From: Ferrovibrio sp964218355
Lineage (GTDB): Bacteria > Pseudomonadota > Alphaproteobacteria > Ferrovibrionales > Ferrovibrionaceae
Assembly (NCBI RefSeq): GCF_964218355.1
Contig: NZ_CAXPMC010000029.1
Span: 124,001 to 188,000 of the forward strand
Length of the DNA: 64,000 nucleotides
Direction: 5' to 3'
In this document: positions 9,887-17,641 of the stretch, piece after piece
Position numbering within the stretch: the stretch's first letter is position 1
How the letters are laid out: the number at the start of each line of letters is the position of its first letter
Notes under the pieces: generated by a model
What the model was told of the DNA's origin: nothing
Seen by the model: the letters and a program-made list of their open reading frames with translations, nothing else
Database searches by the model: none
Position numbers and translations under genes: made by a program

Positions 9887-11698
9887 TTACCTGCGGGCGG
9901 CGTCGATCTTCGCGGCTTTTGCCGGATCGACCCACCATGCCATGAAATCGACGCCGTTCTTCGGGGTTTTTTCCGGCATGCCGAACTTGTCCCACCAGGC
10001 GATGCGGTCGGCATTCAGGCCGAAGGTCGGCGAGATATACCAGCCCCAGGTCAGCACGCGGTCGAGCGCCCGCACCGCCGGAATCAGGTCGGCGCGGCTC
10101 GGCGCGGCGACGATGGCCTCGATCAGGGCATCCACCGCCGGATCGCGGATGCCGGCCAGGTTGCGACTGGCCGGGTTGTCGGCGGCGGCGCTGGAAAAGA
10201 AATAGCGCTGCTCGTTGCCCGGCGAATTCGACTGGGCCCAGCCGGAATAGACCACGTCGTAGTTGAAGTCCTGCAGGCGGCGCACATACTGCGCGCTGTC
10301 CACCGCGCGCATGGTCAGGGTGATGCCCAGCCGCTGCAGGCTCTGCACCCAGGGGCCGGACATGCGTTCGTAGCTGGCATCCTGCAGCATCAGTTCCATC
10401 TGGAACGGCTCGCCCTTCGCATTCACCAGCCGGCCGTCCTTCACCTCCCAGCCGGCTTCCTTCAGCAGGCGGGCCGCCTCGCGCAGGTTGCGGCGGTCGG
10501 CGCCGGAGCCGTCGGATTTCGGCGGCTGCCAGGCCGGGCCGAACACTGCCGGCCGCAGCCTGTCGCGCAGGGGCTCCAGCAGCTTCAGTTCGGCCGGCGA
10601 GGGGGTGCCGGCGGCGGCGAATTCGGAATTGTCGAAATAGCTGCTCGGCCGGTAATAGGCGTCGTAGGCGAGATTCTTGTTCACCCATTCGAAATCCCAG
10701 GCCAGCGTCAGCGCCTGGCGCACCCGCACGTCCTGGAATTGCGGCCGGCGGGTATTGTAGATGAAGCCGCTGATGCCGCCGGGGCGCTCGTGCCGGATCA
10801 TCTCCTTCTTCACCAGGCCCTGCTGGATGGCCGGAAAATTGTAGAAGATGGCCCATTCGCGGCCGCTGTTCTCGCTGCGGAAATCATACTGGCCGGACTT
10901 GAAGGCCTCGCGCATCACCGTCTGGTCGCGGTAGACGTCGTAGCGGATGCTGCCGAAATTGTAGCGGCCCTTGTTGACCGGCAGGTCGCGGCCCCACCAG
11001 TCGTCGCGCCGCACATAGGTGATGTGGCGGTTCGCCTCGAAGCTGCCGATCCGATAGGCGCCGGAGCCGGCCCAGGGTTCCAGCGTCACCTTGTCGACGC
11101 CGCGCTTTTCCCACAGGGATTTCTGCAGCACCGGCAGCTGGCCGATGATCTGCGGCAGCTCGCGGTTCTTCGGTCCCGAAAAGCTGAATTTCACCTTGCG
11201 CGGGCCCTGCATCTCGGCCTTCGCCACGTTGGCATAATAGAGCTGGTAATGCGGCGCGCCGTGCTCCTTCAGCTGCGCGAAGCTCCAGACCACATCCTCG
11301 GCGGTGATCGGCTGGCCATCGGCCCATTTCGCCTGCGGCCGCAGGGTGAAGGCAACCCAGCCGAGATCTTCGGGCACCTCGACGCTTTCGGCGATCAGGC
11401 CGTATTCGCTGAGGTCGTCATCCGGCGTCTGGGTCATCAGGGTTTCGTAGACCAGGCCGATCCCCGGCGCGGTGTCGCCCTGGGCGATGAAGGGATTCAG
11501 GCTGTCGAAACCGCCGGGGGTGGCCAGCCGCAATTCGCCGCCTTTCGGGGCATTGACGTTGACATAGTCGAGCTGGGTGAAGCCGGGGCCGTATTTCGGC
11601 GCGTCGCCCAGCGACAGCGCATGGCTGGTTGTCGTCTGCGCGGCGGCCGCCCCGGACAGCAGCAGAAGGGCGGCAAGGCTGGCGGCGGCAAAACGCAT
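9887..11698 (-). CDS. Extracellular solute-binding protein, YejA-like (copy 2)
   Basis: A 603-residue family 5 binding protein paralogous to the product of 7397-9244. It shares SLGDAPKYGPGFTQLDYVN and NAPKGGELRLA near the N terminus, the GRYNFGSIRYDVYRD segment and a similar C-terminal part (TWGWYISPTF). The N-terminal signal peptide runs to about residue 20 (SGAAAAQ cleavage region). It is the first transporter gene of the run, 31 bases after the HisN-like phosphatase gene. Together with copy 1 it probably widens the ligand range of the Yej importer. Confidence 0.9.
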   Translation of the reverse strand: MRFAAASLAALLLLSGAAAAQTTTSHALSLGDAPKYGPGFTQLDYVNVNAPKGGELRLATPGGFDSLNPFIAQGDTAPGIGLVYETLMTQTPDDDLSEYGLIAESVEVPEDLGWVAFTLRPQAKWADGQPITAEDVVWSFAQLKEHGAPHYQLYYANVAKAEMQGPRKVKFSFSGPKNRELPQIIGQLPVLQKSLWEKRGVDKVTLEPWAGSGAYRIGSFEANRHITYVRRDDWWGRDLPVNKGRYNFGSIRYDVYRDQTVMREAFKSGQYDFRSENSGREWAIFYNFPAIQQGLVKKEMIRHERPGGISGFIYNTRRPQFQDVRVRQALTLAWDFEWVNKNLAYDAYYRPSSYFDNSEFAAAGTPSPAELKLLEPLRDRLRPAVFGPAWQPPKSDGSGADRRNLREAARLLKEAGWEVKDGRLVNAKGEPFQMELMLQDASYERMSGPWVQSLQRLGITLTMRAVDSAQYVRRLQDFNYDVVYSGWAQSNSPGNEQRYFFSSAAADNPASRNLAGIRDPAVDALIEAIVAAPSRADLIPAVRALDRVLTWGWYISPTFGLNADRIAWWDKFGMPEKTPKNGVDFMAWWVDPAKAAKIDAARR

Positions 11699-11729
11699 GG
11701 CAGGCTCCTGTAGCGGCGGGGCCGCGCGG

Positions 11730-12527
11730 TCAGGCCCCGGCAAGAATCTCGATGGCGGCGCGGTGCAGGGCCGGATTGGCCGCCGCCACCACGCGGGCAC
11801 GGCCGCTGGTGTCGAGCGGCCTGCCCTCCCAGTCGGAGATAATGCCGCCGGCGCCGGAAACCACCGGCACCAGGGCGGCATAGTCATAGGGCTGCATGCG
11901 GCCGTCCAGCGCGATTTCGGCGAAGCCCGAGGCGACCATGGCATAGGCGATGCAGTCGCCGCTCATCCGGTTGATGCGGCAGCTTTTGCGCAGGCGGGTG
12001 AAGGCGGCCTGCTCGCTGTCGGTGAAGGCATCCACATAGGTGGTCATGACGGCGGCGCCGGCCAGGTCGGTCACCGCCGAGGTCCGCGCCGGGCGGCCGT
12101 TATGCTGGGTCGGCCGGCCCTCGGCGCCGATCCAGCGGTCGCGGGTGACCGGCTGGTCGATGATGCCCAGCACCGGGTGGAATTCGTAGGTCAGGGCCAC
12201 CAGGGTGCCGAAGATCGGCAGGCCGGTCACAAAACTCTTGGTGCCGTCGATGGGATCGAGAATCCACTGCCAGGGGGCGTCGGGCCGGGCATGGCCGTAT
12301 TCCTCGCCGAAGATGCCGTGATCGGGGAATTCCGCCTCGATCGCCTTGCGCATCACCGCCTCGGCGGCGCGGTCGGCCACCGTCACCGGCGAGGCGTCGG
12401 CCTTGCTCTCGACATCCAGCGGCTGGCGGAAATACGGGCGGATCGCCTCGCCGGCCAGGTCGGCCAGGTGATTGGCGAAGGCGACGATGTCGTCGGCGGA
12501 TTGCAAAAAGGCCGGGATGTCGCGCAT
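11730..12527 (-). CDS. hisN: Inositol-monophosphatase-family phosphatase, probable histidinol-phosphatase HisN
   Basis: A 265-residue Mg2+-dependent phosphatase. Both diagnostic motifs are present: the metal-binding DPIDGTKSF with an upstream GEEYG, and the C-terminal block in which W is replaced in the usual WD motif (DYAALVPVVSGAGGIISDWEG). The AlphaProteobacterial HisN type is the best match in style (SPVTVADRAAE, FPDHGIFGEE), completing histidine biosynthesis by dephosphorylating histidinol phosphate. An inositol-1-phosphatase or 3',5'-bisphosphate nucleotidase activity cannot be excluded. It is preceded by a cytochrome c gene at a 39-base gap. Confidence 0.82.
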   Translation of the reverse strand: MRDIPAFLQSADDIVAFANHLADLAGEAIRPYFRQPLDVESKADASPVTVADRAAEAVMRKAIEAEFPDHGIFGEEYGHARPDAPWQWILDPIDGTKSFVTGLPIFGTLVALTYEFHPVLGIIDQPVTRDRWIGAEGRPTQHNGRPARTSAVTDLAGAAVMTTYVDAFTDSEQAAFTRLRKSCRINRMSGDCIAYAMVASGFAEIALDGRMQPYDYAALVPVVSGAGGIISDWEGRPLDTSGRARVVAAANPALHRAAIEILAGA

Positions 12528-12566
12528 GTCGACCTTCCCGGCCTCTGCCGTGAACGCTGGAACCGC

Positions 12567-13112
12567 TTACTGCGGGAACGGGACCGGGCTGTCGGCCAGC
12601 GACTGCAGATAGGCGAGCAGGTCGCCGCGCTGCTTGGCGCTGCTGATGCCGGCGAACGACATCTTGGTGCCCGGCGCATAGGCCTTCGGGCTCTTGATGA
12701 AGTGATAGAGGTTGTCGTAGGTCCAGTCGCCCTCGGTCTTCTTCAGGGCGTCGGAATAGGCGAAGCCGTCCATATGGCCCTTCTTGGCGCCGACGATGCC
12801 GTAGAGATTCGGGCCGACCTTGGCGGCACCGCCCTTTTCGACGGTGTGGCAGGCGACGCATTTGGCGAAAATCTTCTGGCCGGCGGCGGCATCGGCCGAG
12901 GCCAGCACGGCGGCGACCGGCGGGTCCTCTTCCTTCTTGGCGGCACCGGCGGCCGGCGCGGCGCCGGCTTCCTCGGCCACTTCGATCTTGTAGGCCGGCT
13001 CGGCCAGCGGCTTCGGGTGGATCAGGATGTTGCCGAACTGGTTCACGCCGACGATGATCAGCAGGCAGAACAGCACGGCGCCTGCAATCTTGTTCAGCTC
13101 GAAACTATCCAT
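12567..13112 (-). CDS. Membrane-anchored class I cytochrome c (CycM-like)
   Basis: A 181-residue protein with an uncleaved N-terminal membrane anchor (about residues 8-30, KIAGAVLFCLLIIVGVNQFG). An Ala/Pro/Glu-rich flexible linker to about residue 68 follows, then one cytochrome c domain with heme motif CVACH and distal Met ligand in PGTKMSFAG. This layout is that of CycM / cytochrome c552, which carries electrons from the bc1 complex to the aa3 oxidase without diffusing away. It is divergently transcribed from kdsB across a 252-base gap in which I see no further gene. Confidence 0.9.
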   Translation of the reverse strand: MDSFELNKIAGAVLFCLLIIVGVNQFGNILIHPKPLAEPAYKIEVAEEAGAAPAAGAAKKEEDPPVAAVLASADAAAGQKIFAKCVACHTVEKGGAAKVGPNLYGIVGAKKGHMDGFAYSDALKKTEGDWTYDNLYHFIKSPKAYAPGTKMSFAGISSAKQRGDLLAYLQSLADSPVPFPQ

Positions 13113-13364
13113 CTCTCGTCACTCCAGACGTCCGCCGGGGCTTCTTAGCGAAGGGCGGGGTAGCGAAACCGGGAAAAACAGGCCGGAACGGCCCGAAAAA
13201 TCGCGCTGCACATTAGCGGCTTCCCCGGACCATCCGCAACCCGTATATATCGGCGGCACAAGGACTTCCCCCGGCCCCGGCTGCGGCGAAGTGCCGCACC
13301 TCGCGGGGGCCGGCCGGCTGCCCGCAACCGCCTGTCCCGCCGCCCTTTTCAAGCGAATCCGCCG

Positions 13365-14129
13365 ATGTCCGCCGTCCTGCCGCAGAATCCCGTTGTCCTG
13401 ATCCCGTCGCGCCTGGCCTCGACCCGGCTGCCCGACAAGCCGCTGGCCGACATCCACGGCCTGCCGATGATCGTCCATTGCCTGAAGCGGGCGCAGGAAG
13501 CCGGCTTCGCCCGGGTGGCGGTGGCCTGCGGCGATGCCGCCATCGCCGATGCGATCCGTGCCGCCGGCGGCGAGGCGGTGATGACCGATCCGGACCATCC
13601 CTCGGGTTCCGACCGCATCTTCGAGGCCCTGCAGAAGCTGGACCCGGACGGGCGGCATGACGCGGTGGTGAATTTCCAGGGCGACCTGCCGGCCATCGAC
13701 CCGGCGGTGATCGCCGCGGCGCTGACGCCGCTGGCCGATCCTGGCATCGACATCGCCACGCTGGCGACGCCGATCGTGGACGCGCACGAGATCGACGACC
13801 CCAATGTGGTGAAGGCCGTGCTCAGCCTTGCGCCCGGCGCGACGCGGGGCCGCGCGCTGTATTTCAGCCGCCGCCCGGTGCCGTCGGGCACCGGGCCGCT
13901 GTGGCACCATATCGGCATCTACGCCTACCGCCGCGCGGCGCTGGAGCGTTTCGTCAGCCTGAAGCCCTCGCCGCTGGAACAGCGCGAGAAGCTGGAGCAG
14001 CTGCGCGCGCTGGAAAACGGCATGGCGATTGCGGCGGCCGTCGTTGACACCCTTCCGCTCGGTGTCGATACTCCCGCCGACCTCGACCGCATCCGCAGGG
14101 TGATGGCCGGTTCCCGTTCATCTTCCTGA
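13365..14129 (+). CDS. kdsB: 3-deoxy-manno-octulosonate cytidylyltransferase
   Basis: A 254-residue CMP-Kdo synthetase, which activates Kdo for lipopolysaccharide inner-core synthesis in the cytoplasm. It shows the nucleotide-binding opening (VVLIPSRLASTRLPDKPLAD), the TDPDHPSGSDRIFEAL segment, VNFQGDLPAIDP with the metal-binding Asp, and HHIGIYAYRRAALERFV toward the end. Length is normal for the family. The gene is followed after 14 bases by pheA, the same pairing seen in many alphaproteobacteria, and lies opposite the cytochrome c gene. Confidence 0.96.
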   Translation: MSAVLPQNPVVLIPSRLASTRLPDKPLADIHGLPMIVHCLKRAQEAGFARVAVACGDAAIADAIRAAGGEAVMTDPDHPSGSDRIFEALQKLDPDGRHDAVVNFQGDLPAIDPAVIAAALTPLADPGIDIATLATPIVDAHEIDDPNVVKAVLSLAPGATRGRALYFSRRPVPSGTGPLWHHIGIYAYRRAALERFVSLKPSPLEQREKLEQLRALENGMAIAAAVVDTLPLGVDTPADLDRIRRVMAGSRSSS

Positions 14130-14143
14130 TTGCAGATAGCCGT

Positions 14144-15019
14144 ATGTCGCCAGCCGCCACCATCGCCACCGACGCCACCGATCCCGCCCAGGTGGTCGCC
14201 TTCCAGGGTGCGCCGGGCGCCTATTCGCACCTGGCCTGCCGCGAGGCGCTGCCCGATTTCGCGCCGCTGCCCTGTGCCACGTTCGAGGATGCCTTTGCCG
14301 CCGTGCGCGAGGGACGGGCGGCCTGCGGCCTGATCCCGATCGAGAATTCGACGGCCGGCCGCGTCGCCGACATCCATCATCTGCTGCCCGAGGGCGGGCT
14401 GTACATCACCGCCGAGCATTTCCTGCGGGTGCGCCACCAGCTGCTGGCACCGAAGGCCGCCACGGTGAAAAGCGTGAAGCGGGTCTTCAGCCATGTGCAG
14501 GCACTGTCGCAGTGCCGGCGCATCATCAAGGACATGGGCATCGAGCCCGTCGTCTCCAGCGATACCGCCGGGTCGGCCCGGGAAGTCGCCGAGCGCAACA
14601 GCCCGGAAGAGGCGGCGATCGCATCGTCGATTGCCGGCGAACTCTACGGCCTGCAGGTGCTGCGCGCCGATATCGAGGACAACCACACCAACACCACGCG
14701 CTTCATCCGGCTGGAACGCCAGCGTCGCGATCCCGATCCGCAGACCGGCAACAGCCTGACCGCGATCATGTTCCGGGTGCGCAGCGTGCCGGCGGCGCTG
14801 TACAAGGCGCTGGGCGGCTTCGCCACCAACGGCGTCAACGTGGTCAAGCTGGAAAGCTACCTGTCGGACGGCTTCCGGGTCGCGGAATTCTACGCCGAGA
14901 TCGAGGGCCATCCGGCCCACAGGAATGTCGATCTGGCGCTGCAGGAACTGGAATATTTCTCCCGCTCGCTGAAGGTGCTCGGCGTCTTCACCGCGCATCC
15001 CTTCCGTTCGGAAGCCTGA
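14144..15019 (+). CDS. pheA: Prephenate dehydratase
   Basis: A 291-residue monofunctional prephenate dehydratase that makes phenylpyruvate for phenylalanine synthesis. The periplasmic-binding-protein-like catalytic half begins VVAFQGAPGAYSHLACRE, and the catalytic TNTTRF motif is intact (NHTNTTRFIRL). The C-terminal ACT regulatory domain starts near residue 205 (TAIMFRVRSVPAALYKALG) and contains the phenylalanine-binding ESxL-like segment (VNVVKLESYL). No chorismate mutase domain is attached. It is directly downstream of kdsB, probably one transcript. Confidence 0.95.
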   Translation: MSPAATIATDATDPAQVVAFQGAPGAYSHLACREALPDFAPLPCATFEDAFAAVREGRAACGLIPIENSTAGRVADIHHLLPEGGLYITAEHFLRVRHQLLAPKAATVKSVKRVFSHVQALSQCRRIIKDMGIEPVVSSDTAGSAREVAERNSPEEAAIASSIAGELYGLQVLRADIEDNHTNTTRFIRLERQRRDPDPQTGNSLTAIMFRVRSVPAALYKALGGFATNGVNVVKLESYLSDGFRVAEFYAEIEGHPAHRNVDLALQELEYFSRSLKVLGVFTAHPFRSEA

Positions 15020-15070
15020 ACCGCACAAATCTTCCAGATTTTCCGGCCGCCGCCTGCTCTGCTGGCGGCC

Positions 15071-15673
15071 ATGGACATCGCGCAGGCTTCGGCCTTCTTC
15101 CTGTTTTCGCTGGTTGCCGCCGTCACCCCGGGGCCGAGCAACGTGCTGCTGGCCGCGACCGGCGCGCAGGCCGGATTCTGGCGCGGCCTGCCCTGCCTGT
15201 TCGGCGTCTCGGCCGGCATGGGCTCGATGATGTTTCTGGGCGCCTACGGCTTCGGCGCCGTGGTGACCGACCATCCGCAGGCCCTGCAGGCCGTGCGCTG
15301 GGCCGGCGCCGCCTTCCTGCTGTGGCTGGCCTGGAAGATCGCCAGTGCGCCGGTCGGCGGCGGCGATGCGCGCCCCGATGCCAGGCCGGCCGGTTTCCTC
15401 GGCGCCGCCGCGCTGCAATGGGTCAATCCGAAGGCCTGGCTGGTCAGCGCCGGCGCGGTCGCCACCTATCTGCCGGGCGGGGCGGAGGCCGCGCTGCTGG
15501 GTGCGATCGTCTTCGCGCTGGTCTTCGTCAGCGCCGCATTGCCCAGCGGGCTGGTCTGGCTGGCGTTTGGCGCGGCGGCGCAGCGGTTCCTGCGCGACCC
15601 GCGCCGCCAGCGCGGTTTCAATATCGCGATGGGGCTGGCGCTGGCCGCGTCCGTCGCGATGATCCTGCGCTAG
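15071..15673 (+). CDS. LysE/RhtB-family exporter
   Basis: A 200-residue inner-membrane protein of the LysE/RhtB amino-acid export family. It shows the family opening (FSLVAAVTPGPSNVLLAATG), about six hydrophobic helices, and the conserved WVNPKAWLVS segment in the middle. The substrate is not readable; family members export lysine, threonine, homoserine lactone or other small amines. It starts 51 bases after pheA on the same strand. The 3' end converges with a MarR gene. Confidence 0.87.
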   Translation: MDIAQASAFFLFSLVAAVTPGPSNVLLAATGAQAGFWRGLPCLFGVSAGMGSMMFLGAYGFGAVVTDHPQALQAVRWAGAAFLLWLAWKIASAPVGGGDARPDARPAGFLGAAALQWVNPKAWLVSAGAVATYLPGGAEAALLGAIVFALVFVSAALPSGLVWLAFGAAAQRFLRDPRRQRGFNIAMGLALAASVAMILR

Positions 15674-15685
15674 CCGCGCCCGGCC

Positions 15686-16174
15686 TCAGCCGCGGGCCGC
15701 ATTGAAGGCGTTGATCGCATCGCGCAGCGCGAAGGTCGCCTCCTTCATCTTCATCAGCTCGTCCATGCTGCGGCCCGAAGCCTGCAGCACCGTGCTGGGG
15801 CAGACCAGCGCCTGTTCGCGCAGGTCGCGGCCACGCTGGGTCAGGCGGATCTGCACCTGGCGCTCGTCGTCCGGATTGCGCTGGCGCGTGACATAACCGG
15901 TGGCTTCCAGCCGTTTCAGCAGGGGGGTCAGCGTGCTCGATTCTAGGAACAGCCGCTCGCCCAGCTCGCCCACGGTCTGCGCGTCGGTCTCCCACAGCGC
16001 CATCATCACCAGATACTGCGGATAGGTCAGGTTCATCGCGTCCAGCACCGGCTTGTACAGCCGGTTGAAGGCGAGGCCGGCCGAATAGATCGAGAAGCAG
16101 AGCTGGTTATCCAGCGCCAGCAGGGAGGCGGACTGGGGCGCGGACTGGGGCGCGGCGGCGGGGGCTTCGGGCAT
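15686..16174 (-). CDS. MarR-family regulator, OhrR-like
   Basis: A 162-residue winged-helix regulator. The segment LDNQLCFSIYSAGLAFNRLY places a cysteine (Cys26) where OhrR proteins carry their peroxide-sensing cysteine. The tyrosines that hydrogen-bond it in OhrR may correspond to the two tyrosines in LTYPQYLVMMALWE. The recognition helix (STLTPLLKRLEATGYVTRQ) and wing (DDERQVQIRLT) follow. The start at 16174 is chosen over longer in-frame openings because the upstream sequence is an AT-rich promoter region. It is divergent from a secreted esterase, and the shared intergenic region has matching half-sites. No ohr gene is next to it, which is unusual for OhrR. Confidence 0.87.
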   Translation of the reverse strand: MPEAPAAAPQSAPQSASLLALDNQLCFSIYSAGLAFNRLYKPVLDAMNLTYPQYLVMMALWETDAQTVGELGERLFLESSTLTPLLKRLEATGYVTRQRNPDDERQVQIRLTQRGRDLREQALVCPSTVLQASGRSMDELMKMKEATFALRDAINAFNAARG

Positions 16175-16219
16175 GGCGGGCTCCTGAATGTGGCAGCCGG
16201 GGAGGTATTCCGTACGAAT

Positions 16220-16308
16220 ATTATATCGTGTGATAAAATATAGTATGCGATATTTGCATGGCCGCCATGCGGAAATAACACTTATCACAATAATAATTAT
16301 CGCGATAA
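16220..16308. promoter_or_regulatory. Divergent AT-rich promoter region with repeated TTATC[AG]C half-sites
   Basis: The gap between the MarR gene and the esterase gene is strikingly AT-rich against its surroundings. It holds a perfect 12-bp palindrome TTATCGCGATAA at 16297-16308, a TTATCAC half-site at 16282-16288 and its inverse GTGATAA at 16230-16236. On the minus strand a perfect -10 hexamer TATAAT lies at 16220-16225, and the GTGATAA half-site falls in the spacer upstream of it. This arrangement suggests a MarR-type autorepressed, divergently controlled promoter; binding itself is inferred. Confidence 0.6.
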
Positions 16309-16395
16309 ATAAATCCTGTCCGGACGACGGATCTGGGCTGCCCCGGTCACACCGGTAAGGCCGGCCCAGCACCCCCCCGCAGAGGAGTTAATGCC

Positions 16396-17418
16396 ATGTC
16401 GAACCTGAACCGCTACCTCGCCGCCGCCGCCCTGGCCAGCGGCCTGATCGCCGGCACCACGCAAGCGCAGCCGGCCCATCTGGATACCGTCAACCGCGGC
16501 TTCATCGAAGCGGTCACCCAGGCCGGCGGCGCGCCGATCTACACGCTGTCGCCCGAAGCCGCCCGCAAGGTGCTGTCCGGCGCCCAGGCTGGCCCCGTGG
16601 CCAAGCTCAATGCCGATATCCGCGATACCAGTTTCCCGGTCGGGCCGTTCGGCTCGGTGAATGTGCGCATCGTGCGGCCCCAGGGCGTCAGCGCCCCGCT
16701 GCCGGTGGTGATGTATTTCCATGGCGGCGGCTGGATGCTCGGCGGCAAGGACACCCATGACCGCCTGGTGCGCGAGATCGCCGTCGGCGCCCATGCCGCC
16801 GTGGTCTTCGTCGATTACCGCAACGCGCCGGAATCGCAGTATCCGAACCCGAACGAGGAAGCCTATGCCGCCACGCAGTATGTGGTCGCCAATGCACGGG
16901 CGCTGAATGTCGATGCCGCGCGGCTTGCCGTGGCGGGCGACAGTGCCGGCGGCAACATGGCCGCTGCCGTGACGCTGATGGCCAAGGACCGCAACGGCCC
17001 GAAGATCGGCCACCAGGTGCTGTTCTACCCGGTCACCGACGACATCTCGCGCAACGGCTCCTACACCGCCTTCGGCAACGGCCCCTGGCTGACCAGCAGG
17101 GCGATGGAGTTCTTCTTCAACGCCTATCTGCCCGCCACTGCGCGCAACGATGTGCTGGCCTTTCCGCTGAAGGCGTCGGTCGAGCAGCTGAAGGGTCTGC
17201 CCTCCGCCACCGTCATCGTGGCCGAGAACGACCTGCTGCGCGACGAGGGCGAGGCCTATGCGCGCAAGCTGGACCAGGCCGGCGTCAGCGTGACGGCGAC
17301 GCGCTACAACGGTGTCATCCATGATTTCGTCATGTTGAACGGTGTGTCGGAAAGCCCGGCCACCCGTGCGGCGATCGCACAGGCCAACGCGGCGCTGCGC
17401 CAGGCCTTCAACCAGTAA
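16396..17418 (+). CDS. Secreted alpha/beta hydrolase, acetyl-esterase (HSL family) type
   Basis: A 340-residue hydrolase with an N-terminal signal peptide (about residues 1-24, ending TTQAQ). The oxyanion motif HGGGW and the nucleophile motif GDSAGGN mark the hormone-sensitive-lipase/acetyl-esterase family. The catalytic His is probably in VIHDFVMLN, and an Asp in ENDLLRDEG. It is likely a periplasmic esterase for small acyl esters. It is divergent from the OhrR-like gene and probably controlled by it. The stop codon lies inside the first unit of a 13-bp tandem repeat. Confidence 0.9.
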   Translation: MSNLNRYLAAAALASGLIAGTTQAQPAHLDTVNRGFIEAVTQAGGAPIYTLSPEAARKVLSGAQAGPVAKLNADIRDTSFPVGPFGSVNVRIVRPQGVSAPLPVVMYFHGGGWMLGGKDTHDRLVREIAVGAHAAVVFVDYRNAPESQYPNPNEEAYAATQYVVANARALNVDAARLAVAGDSAGGNMAAAVTLMAKDRNGPKIGHQVLFYPVTDDISRNGSYTAFGNGPWLTSRAMEFFFNAYLPATARNDVLAFPLKASVEQLKGLPSATVIVAENDLLRDEGEAYARKLDQAGVSVTATRYNGVIHDFVMLNGVSESPATRAAIAQANAALRQAFNQ

Positions 17419-17463
17419 GCCAGCCCAGTAAGCCGGCCCAGTAAGCCGGCCCAGTAAGCCGGC
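17412..17463 (+). repeat. 13-bp tandem repeat (4 units) spanning the esterase stop codon
   Basis: Four head-to-tail copies of CCAGTAAGCCGGC (the first copy reads CCAGTAAGCCAGC). The TAA inside unit 1 is the stop codon of the esterase gene, so each extra unit carries another copy of the terminal codon context. The array ends 38 bases before a strong terminator. It has no spacers and is not CRISPR; slippage amplification of the gene's 3' end is the simplest explanation. Confidence 0.9.
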
Positions 17464-17501
17464 TCTGGCCGGTCCGAAGACAGACAAAGACGACGCTGAC
17501 C

Positions 17502-17533
17502 AAGCCGGGCCGCTCACGCGGCCCGGCTTTAAT
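17502..17533 (+). terminator. Rho-independent terminator after the esterase gene
   Basis: A perfect 12-bp stem (AAGCCGGGCCGC with GCGGCCCGGCTT) and a four-base loop TCAC, followed by a short T-rich tail. It closes the esterase transcript. Confidence 0.85.
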
Positions 17534-17641
17534 TGTCTCCGGAGTGGCGCCGGCGTTTCTCGCCCGAACCAATCCGGTTGATACGCGACCGTGATGCCAC
17601 TCGCGGTATTTTTTGTACGGCTTTCGCGGCATACTGTCCGC

